In this document: positions 1 to 9,470 of the stretch, piece after piece
How positions within the stretch are numbered: the first letter of the stretch is position 1
How the letters are laid out: the number at the start of each line of letters is the position of its first letter
Source: Thermocoleostomius sinensis A174
GTDB lineage: Bacteria > Cyanobacteriota > Cyanobacteriia > Elainellales > Elainellaceae
Length of the DNA: 64,000 nt
Reading direction: 5' to 3'
Assembly (NCBI RefSeq): GCF_026802175.1
Contig: NZ_CP113797.1
Location: 4,193,026 to 4,257,025, forward strand
Notes under the pieces: generated by a model
The model's database searches: none
Told to the model about the DNA's origin: nothing
The model's input: the letters and a program-made list of their open reading frames with translations, nothing else
Position numbers and translations under genes: made by a program

Positions 1-68
1 TGTTGGGCTTGTTCGTGTTCCCATTGGAACTTTGCGTGGGGTTCCTGATTCAATTCTTGACTAGGCAT
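1..68 (-). CDS. possible 5' end of a gene running off the left edge
   Basis: A minus-strand ATG at 66-68 opens 22 codons without a stop to the window edge (MPSQELNQEPH...). A purine-rich GGTGAAAG stretch lies upstream. It would be divergent from the cupin gene at 191. The fragment is too short to assign and could be chance. Confidence 0.25.
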   Translation of the reverse strand, partial: MPSQELNQEPHAKFQWEHEQAQ

Positions 69-190
69 GTCTAAACTTTCACCAAAGCGCTATGGAGTGC
101 TTGGAGATAGCAGAGACCTGTTTGTTAGAAGAGTCATCTGAAAAAGTTCATCAGAACTTCCGTTTTGCAATAGTCTCAAGGAGAAAAATT

Positions 191-610
191 GTGGCTCAAC
201 CGAAAGAAGTGACGCAACCAACAGCGCTATCTGTCCCAAACCCAGCTGTTGCCAAGGGCGTGGCAGCGACTGAACTACGCCCCTGGGGGTCTTTCACCGT
301 TCTAGAGGAAGGCAACGGTTACAAGATTAAGCGCATTGAAGTCAAGCCAGGACATCGCCTCAGCTTACAGATGCATCACCACCGCAGCGAGCATTGGATT
401 GTGGTATCAGGTACGGCTCGTGTATTCTGCGGTTCGGAAGAAAAGCTGCTATTTTGTAACCAATCGACCTATGTTCCGGCGTGCACGAAGCATCGGTTGG
501 AAAACCCCGGGGTGATCCCGCTGGTGTTAATCGAAGTGCAGAATGGCGAATATCTCGGAGAGGATGATATTATTCGATTCCAAGACGATTATTCTCGCGC
601 AGATAAGTAA
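191..610 (+). CDS. cupin protein, mannose-6-phosphate isomerase type II-like
   Basis: This is a 139-residue single-domain cupin resembling the C-terminal isomerase half of bifunctional ManC/type II phosphomannose isomerases, which interconvert mannose-6-P and fructose-6-P. Seen: RPWGSF near the start, the metal-site motif QMHHHRSEHW, GTARV, then the second cupin motif PACTKHRLENPG. I chose GTG at 191 because AAGGAG lies about 6 bases upstream; the frame is open back to ATG 92 but that adds residues not typical of the family. The guanylyltransferase half is absent, so this is the stand-alone cupin common in cyanobacteria. The family call is firm; the substrate is inferred. Confidence 0.82.
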   Translation: MAQPKEVTQPTALSVPNPAVAKGVAATELRPWGSFTVLEEGNGYKIKRIEVKPGHRLSLQMHHHRSEHWIVVSGTARVFCGSEEKLLFCNQSTYVPACTKHRLENPGVIPLVLIEVQNGEYLGEDDIIRFQDDYSRADK

Positions 611-674
611 CTGTCAATCTGGTTTTTCGTGCTCATAAATGAGCTTTTAAAGATTGCAATCTTGTAACATTGAG

Positions 675-694
675 GCCTGCACCAGCAGGCTTTT
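675..694 (+). terminator. Rho-independent-type terminator after the cupin gene
   Basis: GCCTGC (675-680) pairs with GCAGGC (685-690) around a 4-base loop and is followed by TTTT. It lies 65 bases after the cupin stop. Confidence 0.65.
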
Positions 695-1107
695 CGCGTT
701 GGAATTATATTAATTGTATTAGTATCAAGCGATCGAAAACAAAACAATCAAGGCAGTGTCAGGCTTCTTAAATCGCCGATCCAAGATAGGCTCGAGGTTG
801 GTTGCAGCGTCCAGTTGACCAGAGCGCCGTCGCATCTAACATCAAGGCTATATCAGGGCTATCTTAAAAGGATTTGACCGAACCAAAATTGACAAGATCA
901 ACTAGCAGATGGGTTTGAATCAGAGCCAGCGCCTTGCTGTCCTTAGGAAGATCAATTTCAAAGTATTCTAGAGAGTTGGACATTGTGCTAAGCGTGAGGG
1001 CTTGGAAGGCTTTGATCTCTCGCTGAAATATGTTTTAACTTATCGACGGACTCCCTTTTGGGCTTTTATTGCTTCAAATTTACCTTTTGAACATCTGTTT
1101 GGTTTAT
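695..1107. other. intergenic region upstream of pcyA, no gene seen
   Basis: There is no ORF with a plausible start and Shine-Dalgarno sequence, and no tRNA-like fold. It presumably carries the pcyA-cobL promoter, but I cannot place -35 and -10 boxes with confidence. Confidence 0.5.
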
Positions 1108-1854
1108 ATGTCTTCTTCAACTACTCGATCGATCCGCGAACAACAGCATCCTCTGATTCATCAGCTTGCCGATGTCATTGAGTCGGTTTGGCAGCGCTAT
1201 CTCGATCTATCTCCCTATCAGCTTCCTGAAGACTTGGGCTATGTGGAGGGACGGCTAGAGGGCGAAAAGCTGATTATTGAAAATCAGTGTTATCAAACTC
1301 CGCAATTTCGTAAGCTGCATCTGGAACTCGCTAAAGTTGGTAATTCGTTGGATATTTTGCACTGTGTAATGTTTCCGCGTCCGGAGTATGCCCTACCAAT
1401 GTTTGGTGCTGATTTAGTCGGTGGGCGCGGACAAGTGAGCATGGCTATTGCCGATTTGTCCCCAGTCAGCCGCGATCGCCGCTTACCGGATGTCTATCGA
1501 TCGGCTCTGCATGCTTTGCCAATCCCAGAATTTTCGCAAGCGCGCACCGTGCCAGCCTGGGGTGATATTTTTTCCGAGTTTTGCGTATTGATTCGTCCGG
1601 GTAGTGCAGAGGAAGAAGCTCAGTTTCTATCGCGGGTGGAAGCCTTCCTTCAGATTCATTGTCAGCAGGCAACAGCCATGCCTCCAACCCCCGAAACCCA
1701 ATCGGAGATTTTAGCTGGACAGCAATACTACTGTACGCAACAGCAGCAGAATGATAAAACTCGCCGCGTTTTAGAAAAAGCCTTCGGTACTGAGTGGGCC
1801 GATCGCTATATGACTACCGTACTGTTTGATGTACCCGAGCCGGAAGCGCGATGA
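1108..1854 (+). CDS. pcyA: phycocyanobilin:ferredoxin oxidoreductase
   Basis: PcyA reduces biliverdin IXalpha by four electrons from ferredoxin to phycocyanobilin, the chromophore of phycobilisomes and cyanobacteriochromes. From ATG 1108 the protein has 248 residues, the usual length. The three residues known to act in catalysis in Synechocystis PcyA (Glu76, His88, Asp105) appear here at Glu73 (HLELAK), His85 (ILHCVMF) and Asp102 (FGADLVGG), all with the same offset of three. The frame is open to 1069, but those extra 13 residues are hydrophobic and atypical, so MSSSTTR is preferred. Its last four bases (ATGA) overlap the cobL start, so the two are probably co-transcribed and translationally coupled. 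Confidence 0.96.
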   Translation: MSSSTTRSIREQQHPLIHQLADVIESVWQRYLDLSPYQLPEDLGYVEGRLEGEKLIIENQCYQTPQFRKLHLELAKVGNSLDILHCVMFPRPEYALPMFGADLVGGRGQVSMAIADLSPVSRDRRLPDVYRSALHALPIPEFSQARTVPAWGDIFSEFCVLIRPGSAEEEAQFLSRVEAFLQIHCQQATAMPPTPETQSEILAGQQYYCTQQQQNDKTRRVLEKAFGTEWADRYMTTVLFDVPEPEAR

Positions 1855-3116
1855 CCCCAATCCATGTGGTTGGCATTGGTCTAGACGGTGTAGATGGGTT
1901 GTCTGCACCAGTTAAGCACCTGCTGCAACAAGCTACATTCCTAATCGGAAGCGATCGCCATCTCAGTTATCTTTCCGATTATGCAGGTGAGCGGTGGGTG
2001 TTGGGCGACTTCCGTCAAGCGATTCAACACATCAAGGAACAATTACAAATCTCTAACGATTGTCCTGAACAACCGCCTCTGATGGTGATTTTGACCTCTG
2101 GTGATCCGCTATTTTTTGGGCTGGGGCGGTTGCTGCTCGCAGAATTGCCGGCAGAACAACTAACGTTTCATCCTCACCTTAGTTCAGTCCAGCTAGCCTT
2201 TAGTCGGGTAAAAGTAGCGTGGCAAGATGCGCAGATTATCAGTGCACACGGACGATCGTTGGATGAACTGTCCCGGGTGCTCCAACAAGGTGCGGAAAAA
2301 ATTGCCATTTTGACCGATAAAACCAATACCCCCCAAGCGATCGCCCGTCTCTTGTTCGCGTTGAATTTACCCTGGGCTTACCAGCTTTGGGTCTGTGAAA
2401 ATTTGGGTGGCAATGATGAGCAGGTTCGTTGCTTCCGTCCAGAAGCTGTGGTAGATGAGAGCTTTGCGCCCTTGAACGTAGTAATTCTGCTACGCGATGC
2501 CAGTGCACTGGCTGCAACGTTAGACTCACTTCCTGCCCTGGGCATTGCCGACCATCAGTTTCTTAGTTTTCCCGATCGCCCAGGGTTAATGACGAAACGA
2601 GAGGTGCGGCTGCTGGTGTTGGGCGAGTTGAAATTGCAGCCTCATCAAACCATTTGGGATATTGGGGCAGGAACCGGATCGGTGTCGATCGAAATGGCTC
2701 GATTATTTCCTAGCTCGCAAATTTATGCCGTTGAACAAACGGCGATCGGGATTTCGTTGATTCAGCAAAATAGCCAGCGGTTTAACGTTCAAAACATTAC
2801 CAGTGTGCACGGCTCTGCGCCAACTGTCCTAGAAGATCTTCCGCAACCCGATCGAATTTTTATTGGCGGCAGCAGCGGCAAACTTCATGAAATTTTGCAT
2901 CAATGTAGCCAGCGACTACATATCTCTGGCACGATTGTTGTTGCCCTGGCAACGTTGGAGCATTTGACGGTGGCCCTCAATTGGTTACAGACGGCTCCTG
3001 CCTGGGAGGCTCAATGGTTACAAGTGCAACTGTCTCGATCGATTCCGATTGCTACCTTGACGCGCTTTCAACCTCTCAACCCCGTGACACTGCTAACGAT
3101 ACGCCGCCGTCCATAA
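1851..3116 (+). CDS. cobL: precorrin-6Y C5,15-methyltransferase (decarboxylating), CbiE-CbiT fusion
   Basis: This bifunctional enzyme of corrin-ring (cobalamin) synthesis methylates C5 and C15 and decarboxylates the C12 acetate. The 421 residues split into an N-terminal CbiE-type tetrapyrrole methylase (about 1-205; [11 protein letters not shown] at the start, [12 protein letters not shown] as the SAM/substrate loop) and a C-terminal CbiT Rossmann methyltransferase (about 235-421; [15 protein letters not shown] binds SAM). It overlaps pcyA by 4 bases. Its 3' end overlaps the convergent CPBP gene by 24 bases, so no separate terminator fits between them. Confidence 0.94.
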   Translation: MTPIHVVGIGLDGVDGLSAPVKHLLQQATFLIGSDRHLSYLSDYAGERWVLGDFRQAIQHIKEQLQISNDCPEQPPLMVILTSGDPLFFGLGRLLLAELPAEQLTFHPHLSSVQLAFSRVKVAWQDAQIISAHGRSLDELSRVLQQGAEKIAILTDKTNTPQAIARLLFALNLPWAYQLWVCENLGGNDEQVRCFRPEAVVDESFAPLNVVILLRDASALAATLDSLPALGIADHQFLSFPDRPGLMTKREVRLLVLGELKLQPHQTIWDIGAGTGSVSIEMARLFPSSQIYAVEQTAIGISLIQQNSQRFNVQNITSVHGSAPTVLEDLPQPDRIFIGGSSGKLHEILHQCSQRLHISGTIVVALATLEHLTVALNWLQTAPAWEAQWLQVQLSRSIPIATLTRFQPLNPVTLLTIRRRP

Positions 3117-4028
3117 CCCGATTCCGGTCAGCAATAGAAACCCTAATCCCATCACCCCTGCTAATGGGTGATTATCAAATCCTGTGAGCCACTTTGCGGT
3201 TTGATTCGAGTAATGCACTAGATGCCAGCGATCGCAACTGGCTAGAGTCCAAATCCATCCGGCATGAAGCCCGATCGCTAGTCCTAATTGTCCCTGATCT
3301 GCCCAACGAGCCAACGAAAGCACCATTCCCATCAGCCAAAGCCCAGGCAACTGCGGCAGAATTTTACGTCCGTCCCACACCCAATGCAGCATGGCAAACA
3401 ACACACTGACACTTGTTGCTGCAACCCAAGGAGCATAATCTTGCTGAAGCTGGTTCCACAAGAATCCTCGAAACACGAGTTCCTCGATCGTGCTGACCCA
3501 CAGTCCCAGTCCCACGATCGCCACCAAGGCAAGAGACTCAGACTGGACTGCTCCAATTTCTGTCAAGTCTTCTGGTTCAATTGGCAAATCTGTTGATACC
3601 ATAGCGTCCGATCGCCCCAGCTTTACCCAGCCAAACTGTTGTTGTAGAAAGAATAGCCCCCCTAATCCAACCGTCCCTATAACTGCCCCAACACCAAAGG
3701 ATACCAGCGTGGAAGGTTGCCCAAGTCCATAGGTTGTCCAGAACGCCCGTTTAAAGCCCGAAACAACCCAAATGGCGACGGGTGCAACGGCATAAAGCGA
3801 GACAACTAAAGGAATCTTGTGATTAGCAGTTGCTGAAGGCTGCAAGGGATTCCATTTCAAGACAACTGCTAGGATTGCTGCCAACGGTAGCCAAACTACC
3901 ATCCAAACCAAGAAAAAAAGCAGTAACTTGGTCAGGGCTGGAACTTGGGTAGAAGCCGGAAACAAGGATAGCAAATCACAACTCGAACGAAGAGAGCAAT
4001 AGAAAGTCGGTAACAAGTCGTTTAGCAC
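3093..4028 (-). CDS. CPBP family intramembrane (CAAX-type) protease
   Basis: This 311-residue polytopic membrane protein has the three signatures of the CPBP/ABI glutamic protease family in order: EELVFRG (EExxxR), FAMLHW (FxxxH) and a late HAGW. About seven to eight hydrophobic segments are visible. The start is GTG at 4028, supported by GGAGAG 7 bases upstream. The family includes prenyl-protein endopeptidases and bacteriocin self-immunity proteins; the cyanobacterial substrate is unknown. Its 3' end overlaps that of cobL, tail to tail. Confidence 0.88.
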   Translation of the reverse strand: MLNDLLPTFYCSLRSSCDLLSLFPASTQVPALTKLLLFFLVWMVVWLPLAAILAVVLKWNPLQPSATANHKIPLVVSLYAVAPVAIWVVSGFKRAFWTTYGLGQPSTLVSFGVGAVIGTVGLGGLFFLQQQFGWVKLGRSDAMVSTDLPIEPEDLTEIGAVQSESLALVAIVGLGLWVSTIEELVFRGFLWNQLQQDYAPWVAATSVSVLFAMLHWVWDGRKILPQLPGLWLMGMVLSLARWADQGQLGLAIGLHAGWIWTLASCDRWHLVHYSNQTAKWLTGFDNHPLAGVMGLGFLLLTGIGLWTAAYR

Positions 4029-4243
4029 TTAGCACTCTCCGAGCAAGGCGGTTCAAGGATAGATAGAACTACCTAATTGTACTGTCTCAAAATTCAGGGG
4101 TACACTTTGAATACTCAGAACTAAGCTAAAAAGCAATAATTACTTCGTCTACTCTGAATCGACTCTCATCGGAATGTCCGCTGTTTCACAGAAGTAATAC
4201 TGCCTACATACTTTCATGCATAATTATTTGAATAAATGGAATG

Positions 4244-4645
4244 CTATTCCTCGTCCTCATCTACAAAGCCATTACGATCGCTGTCAATCTGAATCAGGTG
4301 GATATGCTTGTAGCCTAACTTGATTTCAAATTCATCGCCTGGCTTCAAACCCATTTTCTCGGTATAAGTAGAACCGATAACGATTTGACCATTTTTGTGT
4401 ACGCTGACCCGATAAGTTGGCTCACGACCCCGACCATCTTTCGCTCCCTCGGCGTCTAGCGTTGTTCCCTTTGCTTCCAACAACGCCTCAAAAAAATCCG
4501 CTAAATTGACTCGCGTTTGATTATTTTTTCCAACAGTATAGTACCCGCAACGCCTTGCCTTTTCTCGTCGGGGTAAATGAGAAAGTTCCTTTACCTTTTG
4601 AAGGAGTGCTTTCCCAGTTAATGGAGTCGGCGTGGATTCAGTCAT
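4244..4645 (-). CDS. cyAbrB-type DNA-binding regulator
   Basis: This 133-residue cyanobacterial AbrB-like transcription factor resembles the Synechocystis cyAbrB proteins, which act on nitrogen and carbon metabolism and hydrogenase genes. Seen: an N-terminal helix region (LTGKALLQKVKEL, REKARRCGYY), then the AbrB-like beta fold, here C-terminal as in cyAbrB (YRVSVHKNGQIVIGSTY, GLKPGDEFEIKLG), and an acidic tail (DEDEE). It stands alone between intergenic gaps of about 215 and 600 bases, so it probably has its own promoter. Confidence 0.9.
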   Translation of the reverse strand: MTESTPTPLTGKALLQKVKELSHLPRREKARRCGYYTVGKNNQTRVNLADFFEALLEAKGTTLDAEGAKDGRGREPTYRVSVHKNGQIVIGSTYTEKMGLKPGDEFEIKLGYKHIHLIQIDSDRNGFVDEDEE

Positions 4646-5248
4646 TGTTTCCAGGAATTCCTTACAGCTTTTAAGGGTAGTTAGGAAGTGAGATTCATCC
4701 AGTTCATCTCATCTATCTGAATATAACTTTAAACCTATTTATTTCAAAGACGACTAGTAGGAATTAGATTATGAAGTTTAGTAATTGGATGTCCCGATTT
4801 TGATCGAGCAGAGAAGTTGCTAGACGAAATTAAAGGCTTCCAATTACTAAATTGGTCTGAGAAACTACCAATTGAGTCTGTTATTTGAGAGTTACTGTTT
4901 ATGATTACAATTTCTTGGCTGTTGTGTATTGATATTAAGGTAGGTATACATGAATTTTGCCAACTGTCAACCGAAAAGCTGAATGTTTAGCTTGCCAACG
5001 CGCATGAATCGGTGCTACTCAAAAAGCCCAAGGCAATTTTAACTACCAATAGTGCCGTAATTTGTTGACTAAACAAGTTACATTTGATGCAATCTTGTCT
5101 ACGCAGAAAGCCATTAGGGTGATTGAGATGCTTGACTGAACAAGCTATTTTTATCTCTAATACGATTTCTGAAAGAATTCCGTAAACTCTGAGCACTCTG
5201 TACGCTTGGATTAGACTAGAAGATAAGTCAGCATTTCGCTTCAAATGT
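4646..5248. other. intergenic region between cyAbrB and sdhB
   Basis: This AT-rich stretch separates divergent genes, so promoters for both should lie here. A minus-strand frame (4987-5286) overlaps the sdhB start and has no recognisable features; I do not regard it as a gene. No RNA gene is recognised. Confidence 0.5.
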
Positions 5249-6301
5249 ATGCAAGTTTTGTTTAAAGTCGTTCGGCAAGCCTCCAACTCTACTTCTTACA
5301 CGCAGTCTTATCAACTGGACGTTGAGCCAGGCAACACTATTTTGGACTGCCTCAATCGAATTAAATGGGAACAAGATGGTAGTTTAGCGTTTCGGAAAAA
5401 TTGTCGAAATACGATTTGTGGCAGTTGTTCCATGCGGATCAATGGTCGATCGGCGTTAGCCTGCAAAGAAAATGTCGGTAGTGAAATCGCCCGGTTGCAA
5501 TCTATTGCTGCTTCGGTTAGTGAAAAATTCCCTACTTCAAATACTCAAACTGCTCCTATCCCCACTATTACCATTGCTCCGATGGGAAATATGCCTGTGA
5601 TCAAAGATCTGGTTGTGGATATGTCAAGCTTTTGGGATAATCTGCAAGCCGTTGATCCCTACGTCAGTACTTCGGCCCGGCACGTGCCCGAACGAGAGTT
5701 CTTGCAATCTCCTGAAGAGCGCGATCGCCTGAACCAAACGGGAAACTGTATCTTGTGTGGCGCGTGCTATTCCGACTGTAATGCCCGCGAAGTCAATCCA
5801 GACTTTGTAGGGCCACACGCGCTGGCTAAAGCCTATCGTATGGTGGCAGACAACCGAGATGCCCAAACCGCCGATCGCCTGACCCATTATAACGAAGGCA
5901 CAAGAGGCGTGTGGGGCTGTACCCGTTGCTATTTCTGCAACGCGGTTTGTCCAATGGACGTGGCTCCCATGGATCAAATTGGCAAAATTAAGCAGGAAAT
6001 TCTCGATCGCACTTCCTCAATTCAGTCCGATCCTCAGGCTGAGCCAACCAGTCGCTCGGTACGGCATCGCAAAGTATTGGTTGAGTTGGTGAAAGAGGGT
6101 GGCTGGATCGACGAGCGCCGCTTTGGGTTGAAGGTGGTGGGTAATTCCTTTCGTGATTTGAAGGGTGTGTTTAGTTTAGCGCCGCTGGGTCTGCGCATGA
6201 TAGTCAAAGGCAAGTTTCCGCTCCGCTTTGAACCCTCAGAAGGCACTGACGAAGTACGATCGCTCATTGAATCTGTGGAACAGGCAGAATCTGAAACCTA
6301 A
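5249..6301 (+). CDS. sdhB: succinate dehydrogenase/fumarate reductase iron-sulfur subunit
   Basis: SdhB passes electrons from the flavoprotein SdhA to the quinone pool at the cyanobacterial membrane. At 350 residues it is the long cyanobacterial form. Cluster ligands are clear: CRNTICGSCS with a later C in ALACKEN ([2Fe-2S], about residues 50-75), CILCGACYSDC and CTRCYFCNAVCP ([4Fe-4S] and [3Fe-4S], about 170-240). The C-terminal 100 residues extend beyond the bacterial consensus. No sdhA or membrane anchor gene is adjacent, as is usual in cyanobacteria where sdh genes are scattered. The ATG at 5249 fits the family N-terminus, though its Shine-Dalgarno is weak. Confidence 0.93.
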   Translation: MQVLFKVVRQASNSTSYTQSYQLDVEPGNTILDCLNRIKWEQDGSLAFRKNCRNTICGSCSMRINGRSALACKENVGSEIARLQSIAASVSEKFPTSNTQTAPIPTITIAPMGNMPVIKDLVVDMSSFWDNLQAVDPYVSTSARHVPEREFLQSPEERDRLNQTGNCILCGACYSDCNAREVNPDFVGPHALAKAYRMVADNRDAQTADRLTHYNEGTRGVWGCTRCYFCNAVCPMDVAPMDQIGKIKQEILDRTSSIQSDPQAEPTSRSVRHRKVLVELVKEGGWIDERRFGLKVVGNSFRDLKGVFSLAPLGLRMIVKGKFPLRFEPSEGTDEVRSLIESVEQAESET

Positions 6302-6369
6302 TAAGCCCTCAACTGTTGTTTGATGAAAGCTGTTTCTGGGAACTCTACCAGTAGTTCACCAGAAAACTT

Positions 6370-7329
6370 ATGGGTAGACGGATTGTAGGCATGATCACTT
6401 CCTATCAAGGTGTGAATCAAAGTGATTGGTTATGGCAGCAAACTCCCAACCCTTTCGGCGTTTGGAAAACTATTCAAATTTTGAAAAATGCACCCAAACC
6501 TGATGTTTTGCTGCTCTACCAGTATGATTTTTTTCGGCAGTCTACTCGGCGGAAAAGTTGGCTCGATCGCTTGCAACCACCCCAGTTGGAAACGGTTTCA
6601 TTAAGCGCTACCGAATTACGTGGTGTCCCCAGGGAGCGAGCGATCTATTTGTTGCGAGAACCGCCATTAGAAGAAATTTTGCACAAAAACAAAATTAATT
6701 ATGAGGCTGCTAAATCCTACTGTGGCTATGTTTTCGGCCCCGATGATAGTGCTCCTACGCCCGATTACATGCCTGCGATTTGGTATCACGCCAACTCATT
6801 TCGAGAGCTTGAGCAACTACCCGTTCCAGAAAAACCCAAACGCTGTAGTTGGATTACATCGGGCATCAACCGCACCAAAAACCACCGCCAGCGCCTTGCG
6901 TTTTTGCAGCAATTGCAGCAAATCGAACTTGATGTGGATCTCTACGGTCGGGGTTTACCCAGTGGGGCAAGAAGCAATGGCGAACTAAAAAATAAATGGT
7001 ATGGCATGGCTCCGTATTACTACAATCTAGCGATCGAAAACTATGCCGACAACGATTGGTACGTCAGTGAAAAGCTATGGGATTCGTTGCTGGCTTGGTG
7101 TTTACCCATTTACTACGGTGGTTCAGCCGCCGATCGACTGTTGCCACCTGGAAGTTTTCTGCGCTTGCCCAGCCTTGACGAGAAAGGAGTTGCCTACATT
7201 CAAGAAGTCATTACATCTCCAGAAACCTGGTATCAGGCAAAAGATGCCATCGCCGAAGCACGACAAATTATCCTGCACAAGCTCAATCTCTTGAACTGGC
7301 TGTCAGAATTCGTTGAAAAGTACTTTTAG
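6370..7329 (+). CDS. GT10-type (fucosyltransferase-like) glycosyltransferase
   Basis: A 319-residue protein with the GT10 C-terminal signature: the NLAIENYADNDWYVSEKLWD stretch is the alpha-1,3-fucosyltransferase motif that binds the nucleotide sugar, followed by LPIYYGG. The family transfers fucose from GDP-fucose, but the cyanobacterial members are uncharacterised. Two further glycosyltransferases follow on the same strand (7458, 8478), suggesting a small surface-glycan cluster. No signal peptide is seen, so it is probably cytoplasmic or membrane-associated. Confidence 0.82.
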   Translation: MGRRIVGMITSYQGVNQSDWLWQQTPNPFGVWKTIQILKNAPKPDVLLLYQYDFFRQSTRRKSWLDRLQPPQLETVSLSATELRGVPRERAIYLLREPPLEEILHKNKINYEAAKSYCGYVFGPDDSAPTPDYMPAIWYHANSFRELEQLPVPEKPKRCSWITSGINRTKNHRQRLAFLQQLQQIELDVDLYGRGLPSGARSNGELKNKWYGMAPYYYNLAIENYADNDWYVSEKLWDSLLAWCLPIYYGGSAADRLLPPGSFLRLPSLDEKGVAYIQEVITSPETWYQAKDAIAEARQIILHKLNLLNWLSEFVEKYF

Positions 7330-7412
7330 GCAATGTGACATTACCTTGTGAAAGGGGAAGTAGGGAGAGGCAATGGGAAATAGGGAACGAAGCGATAGAT
7401 TCTGCACCAACC

Positions 7413-7457
7413 CCCGACTCCCGACTCCCAACTCCCGACTCCCAACTCCCGACTCCC
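7413..7457 (+). repeat. heptanucleotide tandem repeat (CCCRACT) before a glycosyltransferase start
   Basis: Six head-to-tail copies of CCCGACT or CCCAACT (7413-7454) plus CCC abut the ATG at 7458. This is the short tandemly repeated (STRR) type frequent in cyanobacteria. The reading frame of the next gene stays open through it back to a GTG at 7335, so any change in copy number not divisible by three would shift that upstream frame. Confidence 0.9.
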
Positions 7458-8456
7458 ATGAATGGAATCTGCACCCTTGCCAACGATCAGGTTTATAACC
7501 AACTCGTAGCCCTGCTCAATAGCATTGAAGCCGTTGTAGGAGCAACCATCCCTGTTTGCGTTTATCCTTATGACGATCGCACCGATCGCATTGCAGCCGA
7601 AATTGCTCGGCGTCCCAATGTGCAGCTTTACAATGATCGCCTCTCGATTCAGCACTGGGATCAGTTTGTGCGGGATGTTTGGGACGCGCATCCCACCGCT
7701 AGACAATGGTGGGGCAAGCTTGACCCAACTGTATATTACCGAGTTGGAACCCATCGTCGCTTTTGTGCGTTTGATGGCCCGTTCGAGCGCTTCCTTTATC
7801 TGGATGCCGACACGCTGTTGATGAGTTCACCAGAGTTCATCTTTCAGCAGCTAGACCAGACCGATTGGGCAGTTTACGACTTTCAATTTAAAGATCCTAG
7901 CCACGTTTACAATCTCTCTTCACCCCGACTCACTCAGTTATTTTCGAGCGATCGGCTGCAAACGGAGATTTTTTGTTCTGGTTTCTACGCTACCAAGCGC
8001 CACATATTTACGGCAGAGCAACAAGCATGGCTGCTGTCAGAGTTACGAGCGGGCGATGCGGAAATCCTGTATCCGATGGCTCCTGATCAAACGTTGCTAA
8101 ATTATATGGTAATGAAATCAGGCATTAAACTCTGCAACTTGGCGCTGAAGCTACCACCCGAGCAGCGAACGGGCTGTTGCATTACCTCGGATAAGTTCAC
8201 CGAGCATGATCGAATTCTGTACGACCAAGGCAATCCGTTGACCTACATTCACTACATCGGGTTAACGTCTAGCCTCGTGAACCGGGTCTGTAGCGGCGAA
8301 AATCTTGACTTTCCCTACCGTGATCTGTTCTTGCACTATCGCTATTTGCACGAACCAGAGCAACACCCTGTTTTTTCTCAAAAACCCAGGGCCTACAATG
8401 CATCGCCGAGCCTACAGAAGCGCTTGTTTCGGAAGTTGGGTTTGGCTCGAAATTAG
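7458..8456 (+). CDS. glycosyltransferase, Npun_R2821/Npun_R2823-like family
   Basis: A 332-residue (from ATG 7458) nucleotide-sugar transferase with a GT-A fold. It starts GICTLANDQVYNQLVALLNS and carries a metal-binding FLYLDADTLLM (DxD) near residue 120, then an FCSGFYATK acceptor-region motif and QTLLNYMV. It resembles the next gene, so the two are tandem paralogues. The start is uncertain: the heptamer repeat directly precedes ATG 7458 and displaces any Shine-Dalgarno, while GTG 7335 would give 373 residues with a low-complexity PTPDS-rich leader encoded by the repeat. Substrate unknown. Confidence 0.78.
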   Translation: MNGICTLANDQVYNQLVALLNSIEAVVGATIPVCVYPYDDRTDRIAAEIARRPNVQLYNDRLSIQHWDQFVRDVWDAHPTARQWWGKLDPTVYYRVGTHRRFCAFDGPFERFLYLDADTLLMSSPEFIFQQLDQTDWAVYDFQFKDPSHVYNLSSPRLTQLFSSDRLQTEIFCSGFYATKRHIFTAEQQAWLLSELRAGDAEILYPMAPDQTLLNYMVMKSGIKLCNLALKLPPEQRTGCCITSDKFTEHDRILYDQGNPLTYIHYIGLTSSLVNRVCSGENLDFPYRDLFLHYRYLHEPEQHPVFSQKPRAYNASPSLQKRLFRKLGLARN

Positions 8457-8477
8457 ACTATCTCAAGGAGAACTGGT

Positions 8478-9398
8478 ATGAATCGCGGTATCTACATCAC
8501 CGCCAACGATCGCGCCACAGAGCAATCGATCGCCCTACTGAAAAGCATTCGGGTTTATGATGCTGAGACGCCCGTTGTGCTGATTCCCTATGACGAGCAC
8601 TATCACCATGTCGCCGATGTGTTAGCTCATCAATTTGGGGTAACGGTTTATGAAGATTTGGAGTTCATCGATCGGTTATCGCGTCAGCTATATGACATTT
8701 TTGGGGAGGGATTTTTTGCCCGCCCTAATCAATTCCGCAAGCAAGCCTGCTGGTTTGGACCCTTCGAGGAATTCATTTATATCGACACGGATATCGTGGT
8801 CTTTGAAAAAATCATTGACAACCTGAATTACCTGACCGAGTACGACTTTATCTGTGCCGACTACCAGCACGCAGGCGGGATCGCCAACGTTTTTACGCCG
8901 AAGGTACTAGAGGCAGGGGTTTTGACTGAGCAAGAGTGTGGCGATATTTTCAACGGCGGCTTTTGGGGATCGAAGCAGCATCGCATCTCTGAGTCCGATC
9001 TCTACTCTATTTTTCAAGAGTGTGCCGCCCATCCCGACTATTTTGATTTTTCTCAGAAAACCTCCGATCAGCCCATCATGAATTACATGGTGTTGAAACA
9101 GATTCCCAAACGCTTCAATATTGTCCGCCGACCCGGCAAAGCGCCCGGAAACTGGGCAGGCAGTCCCCATTTTCAAATACAGGGCGATCGGCTTTTTGAT
9201 CCTAAAGTGAATCAACCTTTACAATATTTGCACTGGGCTGGAATGCGGATTCAGCCCGGTTGCCCCTATTGGGAAATATGGGAACACTACCGCTACTTAG
9301 GTGAAGAGAAACCACCGATTGGTGCTCAACCCACGGGTCAGACCCCCGTCTGGCGGAAAACACTCGACCAAATCAAATTAAAAATCAAAGCATATTAA
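8478..9398 (+). CDS. glycosyltransferase, Npun_R2821/Npun_R2823-like family (paralogue)
   Basis: A 306-residue paralogue of the upstream gene: GIYITANDRATEQSIALLKS at the N-terminus, FIYIDTDIVVFE (DxD) near residue 105, FNGGFWGSK and QPIMNYMV further on. AAGGAG lies 9 bases before ATG 8478 and the gene begins 21 bases after the previous stop, so they are one operon. Donor and acceptor are unknown; context suggests cell-surface polysaccharide. An IS lies about 70 bases downstream. Confidence 0.82.
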   Translation: MNRGIYITANDRATEQSIALLKSIRVYDAETPVVLIPYDEHYHHVADVLAHQFGVTVYEDLEFIDRLSRQLYDIFGEGFFARPNQFRKQACWFGPFEEFIYIDTDIVVFEKIIDNLNYLTEYDFICADYQHAGGIANVFTPKVLEAGVLTEQECGDIFNGGFWGSKQHRISESDLYSIFQECAAHPDYFDFSQKTSDQPIMNYMVLKQIPKRFNIVRRPGKAPGNWAGSPHFQIQGDRLFDPKVNQPLQYLHWAGMRIQPGCPYWEIWEHYRYLGEEKPPIGAQPTGQTPVWRKTLDQIKLKIKAY

Positions 9399-9470
9399 GG
9401 ATTAGGGATAAGGACAGAACAGACAGGACTGCAACCTTCATTTATCTATCACTTTTATCTCTGACCCTTA

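Noticed and set aside
4987-5286. A 99-codon minus-strand ORF before sdhB
   Set aside because: It overlaps the sdhB start and lacks a convincing ribosome site or family features.
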